From Imperialibacter roseus (GTDB taxonomy: Bacteria; Bacteroidota; Bacteroidia; Cytophagales; Cyclobacteriaceae): a DNA stretch of 64,000 nucleotides. The stretch is from positions 2,518,417 to 2,582,416 of the forward strand of contig NZ_CP136051.1 of the NCBI RefSeq assembly GCF_032999765.1, in the 5' to 3' direction. Below the pieces are notes generated by a model, which had not been told where the DNA came from, searched no databases, and saw only the letters and a list, made by a program, of their open reading frames with translations. Positions 17,559 through 27,855 of this stretch are shown in pieces (within the stretch, counting starts at the first letter, position 1; every line of letters begins with the position of its first letter). Both the position numbers and the translations under genes were made by a program.

Positions 17559-19013
17559 ATGCAGTACCTCGTAGGTTTAGACATTGGCACTACCAGCACA
17601 AAGGCAGTGGCATTTGGCATTGATGGCAGGCAACTCAAAGTAGTCAATAATAATTACCCTCTTATTTCTCCGCAGGAAGGTTGGTTTGAACAAAACCCGG
17701 GACAAATTGTCAATGCGTCGGAGGCTGCGCTGAACACGCTTGTTGAACAGTTAGGTGAAAAGCCGCTGGCTGTAAGCATCTCGTCGGCCATGCACGGGCT
17801 GATGCTGATAGGCAGAAATGGAGAACCTATAACGAACCTGATTATTTGGGCGGACAATCGAAGCGACAAAGAAGCCAGACAACTAAAAGCCAGTAAAGAA
17901 GGGGCTGCCATCTATTTTGCGTCAGGTACACCCATTCACCCCATGTCGCCGCTTTGCAAATTGCTCTGGTTACAAAAAAATCGACCAGACCTGATGCAGC
18001 GGGCAGAGAAATTCGTTTCGATCAAAGAATACATTATCCATAGATGGACAGGGGAGTACCTGTTGGATCAGTCGCTGGCTTCAGCCACCGGGTTGTACAA
18101 TAACGAGTCGACAAAATGGAATGACCTGGCGTTGCAGGTGGCCGGAATAAGGGAGGGGCAGTTGCCTGAGGTGGTACCAACAACGACGATTCTCCCGAAG
18201 CTCAAAGCTGGCGTCGCTCAGCAGCTTGGTGTTGAAGCGGATACTCCGGTGGTTATCGGGGCCAGTGATGGCTGCCTGGCCAACCTGGGATCAGGAGTGC
18301 TTGATGCAACTACCGCCTCGCTCACCATCGGCACCAGCAGCGCCTACCGCAAGACTATAGACAAATTTGTCAGAGATGAAAAGCAAAGTGTATTCAACTA
18401 CATCCTCACAAGTGACTTGTACGTTGTTGGCGGGCCATCTAACAATGGTGGAGTGGTGGCCCAGTGGTTCGAAAAGGAATTTGGCGATGGAGAGTTTGAC
18501 GAACAGGCGCTGCGATCTGTAAGGCCCGGCAGTGACGGTTTGATTTTTCTCCCTTACCTGCTGGGTGAAAGAGCGCCGATTTGGGATCCGGAGTCAAAGG
18601 GTGTGTTTTTCGGCGTACAGATGAACCACACGAAAAATCATTTTTATAAGGCCGTGTGGGAAGGAGTTTTCCAGGCAGCCCATCATATTGCGGAAACTGT
18701 TGACCAGGTAACCGGAGAGGTAGAAAAAGTGGTAGTCAGTGGCGGCTTTGCCAAGTCAGATTACCTGATTCAAACCCTTTCCAATGTGCTTCAGAAGCCT
18801 TGTTGGCTGTGCAATTCTGCTGAAAGTTCGGCATTTGGAGCGGCTATTCTTGGCATGCATGCCATTGGTGAACTGAACGATTTGAAAGATGCGTCGAAGC
18901 TGGTGCATTTCGAAAAGGAGTTTTTGCCCGACCCGGCGGAGGCAGAGGTGTACAGGGATGGCCTGGAAAAATCGAAGAGAATCTACGGCAGACTTAAAGA
19001 TGAGTTCAACTAA
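17559..19013 (+). CDS. gntK: Gluconokinase-type FGGY carbohydrate kinase
   Basis: A 484-residue FGGY kinase. The N-terminal phosphate loop is GLDIGTTSTKAV (residues 5-16). SAMHGLM near 78, WADNRSD near 96 and GTPIHPMSPLCK near 121-132 closely resemble the Bacillus gluconate kinase branch, and the second domain has GASDGCLANLGSG near 238 and VVSGGFAKSD near 395. It would phosphorylate gluconate (or a related sugar acid) with ATP for entry into the pentose phosphate or Entner-Doudoroff route. No permease lies next to it. Xylulokinase is the main alternative. Confidence 0.82.
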   Translation: MQYLVGLDIGTTSTKAVAFGIDGRQLKVVNNNYPLISPQEGWFEQNPGQIVNASEAALNTLVEQLGEKPLAVSISSAMHGLMLIGRNGEPITNLIIWADNRSDKEARQLKASKEGAAIYFASGTPIHPMSPLCKLLWLQKNRPDLMQRAEKFVSIKEYIIHRWTGEYLLDQSLASATGLYNNESTKWNDLALQVAGIREGQLPEVVPTTTILPKLKAGVAQQLGVEADTPVVIGASDGCLANLGSGVLDATTASLTIGTSSAYRKTIDKFVRDEKQSVFNYILTSDLYVVGGPSNNGGVVAQWFEKEFGDGEFDEQALRSVRPGSDGLIFLPYLLGERAPIWDPESKGVFFGVQMNHTKNHFYKAVWEGVFQAAHHIAETVDQVTGEVEKVVVSGGFAKSDYLIQTLSNVLQKPCWLCNSAESSAFGAAILGMHAIGELNDLKDASKLVHFEKEFLPDPAEAEVYRDGLEKSKRIYGRLKDEFN

Positions 19014-19029
19014 AGTGCCAATGGGCCGC

Positions 19030-19602
19030 TCACAAACGGTACTTTAGTAGCCTTTGGTATACTTCCTGAATGGGTAAGCCCACCACATTGAAATAGGAAC
19101 CTTCTATGCCTGTGATGCCAATCATGCCAATCCACTCCTGGATGCCATAGGCACCTGCCTTGTCGAACGGTTTGTAGTTACTGATATAATAATCAATTTC
19201 TCCATTGGTTAACCCTTTGAAAGTTACCCGGGTTGATACCGAAAAGGCGTCAGTCCCGTCTGGTGCTGCAATGCAGACACCGGTAATTACATCATGTGAC
19301 CTGCCCGATAGCCTTGTAAGCATTTCAAAAGCCTCTTTCTCGTCGGCTGGTTTTTCCAAAAGCTGGTTATCCAGCACAACTGTCGTATCGGCTGTGACAA
19401 TGATGGCATTGGAAAGCTTTTTGCAATAAAAGGCACTTTTTTTCCTGGCCAGGTATTCACCCACGCCCGTTTTTTCCAAGGCGGCTGGGTAGCTTTCATC
19501 CACCTGCTCGGTGTAGACTTCAAAATTAAAGCCGGCTTCTCTCAGCAGCTGTTGCCTCCTGGGGGAGTTAGAGGCTAGAATCAAAGGGTGACGTAAATTC
19601 AT
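19030..19602 (-). CDS. maf: Maf-like nucleoside triphosphate pyrophosphatase
   Basis: A 190-residue Maf/HAM1-fold protein. The signature LASNSPRRQQLL is at residues 8-19, the catalytic-region TADTTVVLD near 70 and GRSHDVITGVC near 100. Maf proteins hydrolyse dTTP/UTP or modified nucleotides and have been linked to septum control. The start overlaps the end of the DUF1015 gene by 35 bases, so both are likely on one transcript. Confidence 0.92.
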   Translation of the reverse strand: MNLRHPLILASNSPRRQQLLREAGFNFEVYTEQVDESYPAALEKTGVGEYLARKKSAFYCKKLSNAIIVTADTTVVLDNQLLEKPADEKEAFEMLTRLSGRSHDVITGVCIAAPDGTDAFSVSTRVTFKGLTNGEIDYYISNYKPFDKAGAYGIQEWIGMIGITGIEGSYFNVVGLPIQEVYQRLLKYRL

Positions 19603-20869
19603 CTTCTAGAATAGATCCAAACAGAAAACCGCAAATGACTTTGGGGTAAAAATAAGTAGACTTTTGAGGGAGGGTATACCCACTCAAACACACTTCTTTG
19701 ATTGTTTCGATAGATATGTCTTTGGTAATCACCGCAAACTGTGCCTCTCCGCTCAATACACTTGAATGACATTCAGTGAAATTTCGTTCGAACGATATCT
19801 TTTCGGATCTCGTTTGGTCTTTGCCGGCAATGCCCAGTATCTTTTCGAAAATAAAATAGTGCATCACGGTCAAATCAAGCTCTTTGATTTTATCAGGAAA
19901 GTTCCAGTCAATGAGGTCGATGCATTCTGGCTTGAGTCGTATTTTGTAGGCCTCGTCACCCATAAGTAAACCAAAAGCCCATTGCTTACCGAGAATGATC
20001 TCATTGACATCGGAGGCATTTTCCACCAGTTTAATAATAAAATAAGCAGCCAGCTTTTCGAGAAGTTGGGCCGGGGCAAAGTCGGAGATGTTTTTCACCA
20101 GGCGATGGGTAGGCAAAATTCTTAAATCGTGTGCCTCCGTGTTGGTGAAGTACATCATATGGTAATTGAAGGCTTCTTTGCCAGTGGCCGTCGGCTCTTT
20201 GGCCAGTTGCATTTTTTTGTACCTCAACGATCCCTCATACCGGTGGTGTCCGTCCGCCAGTATTATCTGCTTGTCTCGCATGATTGATACGATCTTTCGA
20301 ATCGATGCCGCATCATTCACCACCCCGAGCACATCCCGCACTCCCTGATAGTCTTCCGCTTCATAAATTGGCTGCTGGATGCCAGCATCCAGCATCGCCT
20401 CTATCTGGAAGTCGGAGTCGGTATACAACCCGTGCGTGGGGCTCACGTTGAGTTTCGTTTCTTCGAGAATGGCCACCCTGTCGTCAACCGAATGCGGCAT
20501 CGTGCTTTCGTGTCGCATCAGCACTTTGTCCGACCAGTCGTAAGCCCGGATAAAGGCAACAAAGCCTTTGCGGCAGTATTCTTTGGTGTCGCCAGGCAGG
20601 GTAAAATACTGGAAGTAACTATAAATGCCCGGCACCATGTCCTGAACAATTACTTTTTCGTCCTTCCACTGCTGGAGAGTTTGCCCTGCTTTCCAGGCGG
20701 CGTTCTCTCCCTGGGGCACCGACAAATGGATGCTATTGTGTGGATTTTGGTACAACCTGGCTCTTTGCTTCTCAGAAACAACGTCGAAAAGGGGGGAAGT
20801 TAGTTCGTCAATTTGTTTTCGCAGCTTGTAGTTGTATCTCCAGGCTTTAAAGGGTCTTATCTCTGCCAT
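19568..20869 (-). CDS. DUF1015 family protein
   Basis: A 433-residue cytoplasmic protein. It matches the DUF1015 family: an opening I-x-P-F-K-A-W-R segment, N-P-x-N-S-I-H-L near residue 45, an ILADGHHRYEGSL motif near 215-227 and a Y-H-M-M-Y-F-T-N segment near 247. The family is widespread in bacteria and archaea, and some members sit in serine-metabolism loci, including kinase-like proteins acting on free serine. The enzymatic role of this one is unknown. It lies between the biotin carboxylase and maf genes on the same strand. Confidence 0.85.
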   Translation of the reverse strand: MAEIRPFKAWRYNYKLRKQIDELTSPLFDVVSEKQRARLYQNPHNSIHLSVPQGENAAWKAGQTLQQWKDEKVIVQDMVPGIYSYFQYFTLPGDTKEYCRKGFVAFIRAYDWSDKVLMRHESTMPHSVDDRVAILEETKLNVSPTHGLYTDSDFQIEAMLDAGIQQPIYEAEDYQGVRDVLGVVNDAASIRKIVSIMRDKQIILADGHHRYEGSLRYKKMQLAKEPTATGKEAFNYHMMYFTNTEAHDLRILPTHRLVKNISDFAPAQLLEKLAAYFIIKLVENASDVNEIILGKQWAFGLLMGDEAYKIRLKPECIDLIDWNFPDKIKELDLTVMHYFIFEKILGIAGKDQTRSEKISFERNFTECHSSVLSGEAQFAVITKDISIETIKEVCLSGYTLPQKSTYFYPKVICGFLFGSILEDEFTSPFDSSL

Positions 20870-20878
20870 TCCTTTCTG

Positions 20879-22384
20879 CTACAGTTTTGCTCTTCGTTTC
20901 CACCGGCTCAACTTTGCATCCGACGGGGAACTGGATGTTTTTTCCATGGTACCGGTTTGATTGACAGCTATTTGCTTTACTCCCAGGAGGGCTGCTATCT
21001 GCGCTTCCTCTTCTGTTAGGCCAACATCCAGCGACGCCGGAGTGAAGTATTTCTCAACAAACCTGGTATCGAAATTTCCCGATGCAAAGGCCTCATGCTG
21101 AAGAACAAAACTGCAGAATGGCAGTGTCGTTTTTATGCCTGATATTTTGTACTCGTGTATGGCCCTGAGCATTCTCCCGATGGCAAGTTCTCTTGTTTCG
21201 GCATGCACGGTCAGCTTGGCAATCATTGGGTCATAATATATAGGTATATCCATGCCTTCTTCAAAGCCATCGTCCACCCGCACACCAAGTCCCTGTGGGC
21301 GCACATAGGTAACCAGCTTTCCAATGTCAGGCAAGAAGCTATTGGCCGGGTCTTCTGCGTATACCCTCACTTCCAGTGAGTGGCCGTGTATTTTTAAATC
21401 CTCTTGTTTAATTTCCAGCGGCTTGCCTTCAGCAATCAATATTTGCTGCCGAACAAGGTCTATTCCTGTAATCTGCTCGGTGACCGGATGCTCTACCTGC
21501 AAGCGGGTGTTCATTTCAAGGAAGAAGAAATCCAGATTTTCATCTACTATGAATTCGACGGTTCCAGCGCCATAATAGTCGCATGCTTTGGCCACTCTCA
21601 CTGCTGCTTCACCGATAGCCTTTCTTTTCTGTTCACCATAAATGGAAGAAGGTGCTTCCTCAATAACCTTTTGATGCCGCCGCTGAATACTGCATTCCCT
21701 TTCAAATAGATGGATGATGTTGCCATGCTGGTCGCCCAGCACCTGCACCTCTATGTGTCGTGGCGATGTAATGTATTTTTCAATAAAAACTGCACCGTCT
21801 CCAAAAGCTGATTCTGCTTCGCTGATGGCCCTTTGCATTTGTTCTTCAAATTCACTCTCCTCGTTCACAATCCTCATTCCCTTGCCGCCGCCGCCTGCAC
21901 TTGCTTTAATAAGTATTGGGTAGCCCACTTCGGCAGCCTGCTTTTTGGCTTTAGCTATATCTGTGATCGCAGTCTGGATACCCGGCACCATGGGTATGTC
22001 GTAGTGAGAAACAGCCTCCTTGGCCGCCAGCTTGCTACCCATCACCTCAATAGAAGCAGGAGAGGGGCCAATGAAGATAAGTCCGGCCTTCGCTACTTTC
22101 GCAGCAAAGGCAGCGTTCTCGGAGAGAAAACCATATCCGGGGTGAATGGCGTCAGCCCCGGCTTGTTTTGCCACGTCAATGATGGCGTCCATCCGAAGGT
22201 AGGATTCTTTGGATGGCGGTGGCCCAACACAGAAAGCTTCATCGGCATAGCGAACATGCAAGGCCTTCCGATCAGCTTCGCTGTATATCGCAACAGTCTT
22301 TATCCCCATTTCCCGGGCTGTCCGCATCACTCGCAGGGCTATTTCGCCTCTGTTGGCAATTAATATCTTCTTAATGTTGGGCAT
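20879..22384 (-). CDS. accC: Biotin carboxylase subunit of an acyl-CoA carboxylase
   Basis: A 501-residue ATP-grasp enzyme that carboxylates biotin using bicarbonate and ATP. Motifs: IANRGEIALRVMRTA at residues 8-22, the glycine-rich loop KASAGGGGKGMR near 160, and EMNTRLQVEHPVTE near 287-300. It is longer than E. coli AccC (about 450 residues), with a basic tail ending in SRWKRRAKL, as in carboxylases serving propionyl- or acetyl-CoA carboxylase in this phylum. ATG 22384 fits the conserved start; the 10 codons upstream are not conserved. The biotin carrier and carboxyltransferase genes are not in the window. Confidence 0.92.
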   Translation of the reverse strand: MPNIKKILIANRGEIALRVMRTAREMGIKTVAIYSEADRKALHVRYADEAFCVGPPPSKESYLRMDAIIDVAKQAGADAIHPGYGFLSENAAFAAKVAKAGLIFIGPSPASIEVMGSKLAAKEAVSHYDIPMVPGIQTAITDIAKAKKQAAEVGYPILIKASAGGGGKGMRIVNEESEFEEQMQRAISEAESAFGDGAVFIEKYITSPRHIEVQVLGDQHGNIIHLFERECSIQRRHQKVIEEAPSSIYGEQKRKAIGEAAVRVAKACDYYGAGTVEFIVDENLDFFFLEMNTRLQVEHPVTEQITGIDLVRQQILIAEGKPLEIKQEDLKIHGHSLEVRVYAEDPANSFLPDIGKLVTYVRPQGLGVRVDDGFEEGMDIPIYYDPMIAKLTVHAETRELAIGRMLRAIHEYKISGIKTTLPFCSFVLQHEAFASGNFDTRFVEKYFTPASLDVGLTEEEAQIAALLGVKQIAVNQTGTMEKTSSSPSDAKLSRWKRRAKL

Positions 22385-22468
22385 TGATGTTGTTTTGACA
22401 GTCAGTGAGCACAATGCTACTTATTTCAATTATAAATTCTAAACTCCCCATGTATTATTTAAAGTTGG

Positions 22469-22500
22469 TTTGATATGCCGAATTATTCCTATTAGATTTG
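22469..22500 (+). promoter_or_regulatory. Promoter of the alpha-oxoamine synthase gene
   Basis: TTTG at 22469-22472 and TAGATTTG at 22493-22500 are separated by exactly 20 bases and match the Bacteroidota vegetative promoter TTTG-N19/20-TAnnTTTG at every defined base. The start codon is 44 bases downstream. Confidence 0.7.
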
Positions 22501-22543
22501 TGTGTTTTTTGAAAAACTTGCACAGATAACGCTAAATTAATAA

Positions 22544-23794
22544 ATGGATCTTTTTGAGAAACTTCTTCAGGACAAGGGACCACTAGGTCGTCATAAGTTC
22601 ATCGATGATAATTACTACATGTTCCCCAAACTTGAAGGGGAAATCGCTCCAAGAATGATGTTCAAAGGCCAGGAAGTACTTACCTGGAGTCTCAACAACT
22701 ACCTTGGCCTGGCCAATCACCCGGAGGTGAGAAAAGTGGATGCTGAGGCAGCTGCTAATTGGGGACTTGGTTATCCAATGGGTGCGAGAATGATGACCGG
22801 CAATTCAAACTACCATGAGCAACTTGAGAAAGAATTGGCCAAGTTTGAAGAAAAGGATGATGTGATGCTGCTGAACTACGGTTACCAGGGAATCATGTCT
22901 GTAATAGATGCTCTTGTTGATAGAAAAGATGTTATCGTATACGATGCAGAATCACATGCCTGTATCATAGATGGTCTTCGCTTGCATATTGGTAAGCGTT
23001 TTGTGTATCCACACAACGACATGGTCAGTCTTGAGAAGCAACTGCAAAGAGCTACGAAGCTTACTGAAGAATCTGGTGGTGGTATCCTTGTCATTACAGA
23101 AGGTGTTTTCGGAATGAGTGGCAACCAGGGTAACCTGAAAGGTATTGCAGCACTCAAGAGTAAATACAACTTCAAGCTTCTTGTGGATGATGCACATGGT
23201 TTTGGTACTATGGGCAAAACGGGTGCTGGCACAGGAGAGGAGCAGGGAGTTCAGGATCAAATCGACCTTTACTTTTCTACCTTCGCCAAATCTATGGCGA
23301 GCATCGGTGCTTTTGTGGCTGGTGAAGCAGAAATTATCGACTTCCTTCGTTACAATACAAGGTCTCAAATTTATGCCAAGTCTATCCCAATGCCTTTGAT
23401 CATTGGCGGGCTTAAGAGACTGGAAATACTAAGAACTCAACCTCAGCACAAGGATAACTTGTGGAAGATTGTTCGTGCTGTACAAGACGGCTTCCGGGCT
23501 AAAGGCTTTAATATTGGAACTACTACCTCGCCGGTCACGCCGGTGTTGCTAAAAGGTGATCTTTATGAGGCAGCAAACCTTGTAAGAGACCTTCGAACTA
23601 ATCACGGTATTTTCTGCTCGATGATTGTTTATCCGGTGGTTCCCAAAGGAGTGATTATGCTCCGAATTATCCCAACTGCTGTGCATACCCTGGAAGACGT
23701 TAAGGTGACCATTGCCGCCTTTGAAAAAGTTAAAGGCAAATTAGATGAAGGAATCTATGCAAAAGCAGGGTCAAAAGGTGCTACAGTTGGATAG
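22544..23794 (+). CDS. Alpha-oxoamine synthase of the serine palmitoyltransferase / KBL type
   Basis: A 416-residue PLP-dependent fold-type I enzyme. It has the PLP-stacking YDAESHAC (His138 region), VDDAHGF (Asp215, His218) and the Schiff-base lysine Lys249 in STFAKSMAS. This family condenses an amino acid with an acyl-CoA or acyl-ACP and releases carbon dioxide. Bacteroidota use such enzymes for sphingolipids (serine) and for sulfonolipids such as capnine (cysteate); 2-amino-3-ketobutyrate ligase is a third reading. Sequence alone does not separate them. It has its own strong promoter and precedes the histone-like gene. Confidence 0.85.
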   Translation: MDLFEKLLQDKGPLGRHKFIDDNYYMFPKLEGEIAPRMMFKGQEVLTWSLNNYLGLANHPEVRKVDAEAAANWGLGYPMGARMMTGNSNYHEQLEKELAKFEEKDDVMLLNYGYQGIMSVIDALVDRKDVIVYDAESHACIIDGLRLHIGKRFVYPHNDMVSLEKQLQRATKLTEESGGGILVITEGVFGMSGNQGNLKGIAALKSKYNFKLLVDDAHGFGTMGKTGAGTGEEQGVQDQIDLYFSTFAKSMASIGAFVAGEAEIIDFLRYNTRSQIYAKSIPMPLIIGGLKRLEILRTQPQHKDNLWKIVRAVQDGFRAKGFNIGTTTSPVTPVLLKGDLYEAANLVRDLRTNHGIFCSMIVYPVVPKGVIMLRIIPTAVHTLEDVKVTIAAFEKVKGKLDEGIYAKAGSKGATVG

Positions 23795-23889
23795 TTTTCC
23801 ACAAATTAGCACTCGGGATATGCATTTTTAAACAATTTATTTATATTGCTCAACCTTTTTAATTCATCAATAACCTAAAATTCTTACAT

Positions 23890-24063
23890 ATGAAAAGATT
23901 TGACCAAATCAGAGATTTAGTTATGTCACTTGAAGGAGACTTCGTGAAATTTTATGACAAAGAAAACCAAGCTGCAGGTACGAGAGTACGTAAAGGCATG
24001 CAAGAGCTGAAGAACTTAGCTCAAGAAATTAGAATTGAGGTTCAGAACAAGAAAAACGGTTAA
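23890..24063 (+). CDS. Histone H1-like (Hc1-type) protein
   Basis: A 57-residue gene, easily missed because of its length. The product begins MKRFDQIRDLVMSLEGDF and continues with FVKFYDKENQAAGTRVRKG and an alpha-helical MQELKNLAQEIRIEVQNKK tail. This is the Hc1 histone-like family found in single copy in many Bacteroidota; it is small, lysine- and arginine-rich and probably binds DNA as a nucleoid protein. A strong terminator follows 37 bases after the stop codon. The 95-base leader contains no recognised promoter, so it may be co-transcribed with the oxoamine synthase gene. Confidence 0.88.
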   Translation: MKRFDQIRDLVMSLEGDFVKFYDKENQAAGTRVRKGMQELKNLAQEIRIEVQNKKNG

Positions 24064-24100
24064 TTAGTTATATAACCTGCTTACTTATAAAGGAATCTAT

Positions 24101-24132
24101 GGCCTTCGGAAGTTTTCCGAAGGCCTTTTTTT
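24101..24132. terminator. Strong rho-independent terminator
   Basis: GGCCTTCGGA (24101-24110) pairs perfectly with TCCGAAGGCC (24116-24125) around a five-base loop, followed by seven T. It closes the histone-like gene; the minus-strand dapA gene ends 24 bases later. Confidence 0.92.
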
Positions 24133-24155
24133 GTACCAACAATAAGAGGGGTTTT

Positions 24156-25031
24156 TCAGATACTGCCGATAGCAGACTTGATCCTGGCTTTCAGTGTGCT
24201 ACTCGCTGAAACCAAAGGCATTCTCACCCGGTCGTTGCCGATGCCAAGAGCGCTTACAATGGCTTTGATACCCGTAGGGTTTCCTTCTTCAGTAGTGAGC
24301 TGAATTACTTCATACAACTTGTGTAAAACATCGCTCGCCTTTGCAGCGTCACCGGCCAGCGAATGACGAACCATTCCACTGAACTCGGCTGGGAATGCAT
24401 TGGCTATGACCGATATCACACCGCTACCTCCAATCGAAAGTATGGGCACAGTTAACACGTCATCTCCCGATATCAGCTGAAAGCCTTCAGGCATTGACCG
24501 GGCAACTTCTATGCACTGCACTAAATCGCCCGAAGCTTCTTTGATGGCAATGATATTGGGGTGCTTTGCCAGTTCCAGTGTAGTTGAAGCTTTAATATTG
24601 CAGCCAGTCCTTCCGGGTACGTTGTACAGTATGATGGGCAGCTTGCTATGGTCAGCCAGGTAGGTGAAATGCTGCAGTAATCCTGCCTGGTTGGGTTTAT
24701 TATAATAAGGTGTAACGGAGAGTAGGGCCTTTAAAGGATATTGCTCCAACTGTGGCATGAAGTCTACAAGCTCTTTGGTATCGTAGCCACCAAGGCCAAA
24801 CACAACGGGCAGGTTCTTGCTGTTGTTCTTGAAAACGAATGAAAGTATTTTGTGTTTTTCCGCTATGGAAAGAGTAACAGACTCACCTGTTGTGCCCAGC
24901 ACCACCAGGTAGTCAACCCCGCCTTCGCTTACGTGATCAAGCACTTTCTTTAAAGCGTCGAAATCTATCTCCAGCTGTTCATTAAAAGGAGTAATCAGGG
25001 CTACCCCAGTCCCACTTAACCAATCATGCAT
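24156..25031 (-). CDS. dapA: 4-hydroxy-tetrahydrodipicolinate synthase
   Basis: A 291-residue TIM-barrel aldolase that condenses pyruvate with aspartate semialdehyde, the first step of the lysine/diaminopimelate branch. The Schiff-base lysine is Lys164 (AIKEASGD), Tyr136 lies in YNVPGRTG and the Thr pair 47-48 in GTTGES. It is the last gene of the long minus-strand run and overlaps the DUF6913-like gene by eight bases. Confidence 0.95.
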   Translation of the reverse strand: MHDWLSGTGVALITPFNEQLEIDFDALKKVLDHVSEGGVDYLVVLGTTGESVTLSIAEKHKILSFVFKNNSKNLPVVFGLGGYDTKELVDFMPQLEQYPLKALLSVTPYYNKPNQAGLLQHFTYLADHSKLPIILYNVPGRTGCNIKASTTLELAKHPNIIAIKEASGDLVQCIEVARSMPEGFQLISGDDVLTVPILSIGGSGVISVIANAFPAEFSGMVRHSLAGDAAKASDVLHKLYEVIQLTTEEGNPTGIKAIVSALGIGNDRVRMPLVSASSTLKARIKSAIGSI

Positions 25032-25544
25032 TTGCCCTTAGTTTTTTGATATAGAAGTAAATCTTGTCGAGGAATACCTCGAAGTCAGTAGAAGGGTCAA
25101 TGTGTATCATCAGTTGGTAGAAGTCTTTCCTTTCTACCATAAAGTGTCCAATCTTACACTTTGCATTCGCTCTGGATAAGATGTTGTCAACGAACTCATG
25201 AGATTCAGTATCTAAATTGATAAGGAAGTCAAAGTTGCGAGTCAAAAATAGGTCTATTTCTTCAGAAGTTAGCTTACCCCACACAGATAAGTTGTCAGTA
25301 GAGTAGCGGGGAATTCTATACTGGGAGGTGGCTTCCTTTTTTGGGAAGAAAGCCAATGTGGTCACTTCTTTTTTATCTATTTGAATTTGGCGAATGAAGC
25401 TTAGCACCTTTTCATAGTGCTCGTCGTTCAAATACTTGAAAATGATCCCTATTTGATCTGCATCAGAATAACCAGGTGACACTTGCAGTGTACTTTTTCT
25501 AATTGCTTTTTTCGTATGAACCGGTAGTAATAGTTTGCCCAGCA

Positions 25545-25545
<1 letters not shown>
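25024..25545 (-). CDS. Conserved hypothetical protein (DUF6913-like)
   Basis: A 173-residue protein without signal peptide or membrane segment. It resembles a Bacteroidota-specific family (DUF6913) that occurs beside dapA and ligA. Recognisable stretches are a strand TTLAFFPKK near residue 62, DNLSVWGKLTSEEIDLF near 84 and FLINLDTES near 107. No catalytic motif is seen. It overlaps ligA by one base and dapA by eight, so it is tightly coupled to both. Confidence 0.7.
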
Positions 25546-27608
<2,063 letters not shown>

Positions 27609-27648
27609 TTAAGGCACCTAAATTTCTACAAATAAGCTGTCAAATGCA

Positions 27649-27855
27649 TCATTCTTCCAATTTTTTCATAGCCTCGGTCAGCTGCACTTCTGTGTGAGTA
27701 AGCTTTTCCTTGCAGTAGAGGATCAAATCGGTCGCCCGCTGAACCATTTTTGTTATTTCATCCACATCCAATTCGGCACTTTCTATCTTCTCCACGATAC
27801 CCTTTAGCTCATCTAACGCTTCGGAATAAGACAATTTTATATTACTCATGGTCAT
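27649..27855 (-). CDS. xseB: Exodeoxyribonuclease VII small subunit
   Basis: A 68-residue all-helical protein with the XseB pattern SYSEALDELKGIVEKIE near residues 9-25 and a D-E-I-T-K-M-V-Q-R-A-T-D-L segment. It forms the small subunit of ExoVII with XseA. Two in-frame ATG codons (27855 and 27849) both overlap the end of xseA; the first is listed. Confidence 0.93.
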   Translation of the reverse strand: MTMSNIKLSYSEALDELKGIVEKIESAELDVDEITKMVQRATDLILYCKEKLTHTEVQLTEAMKKLEE

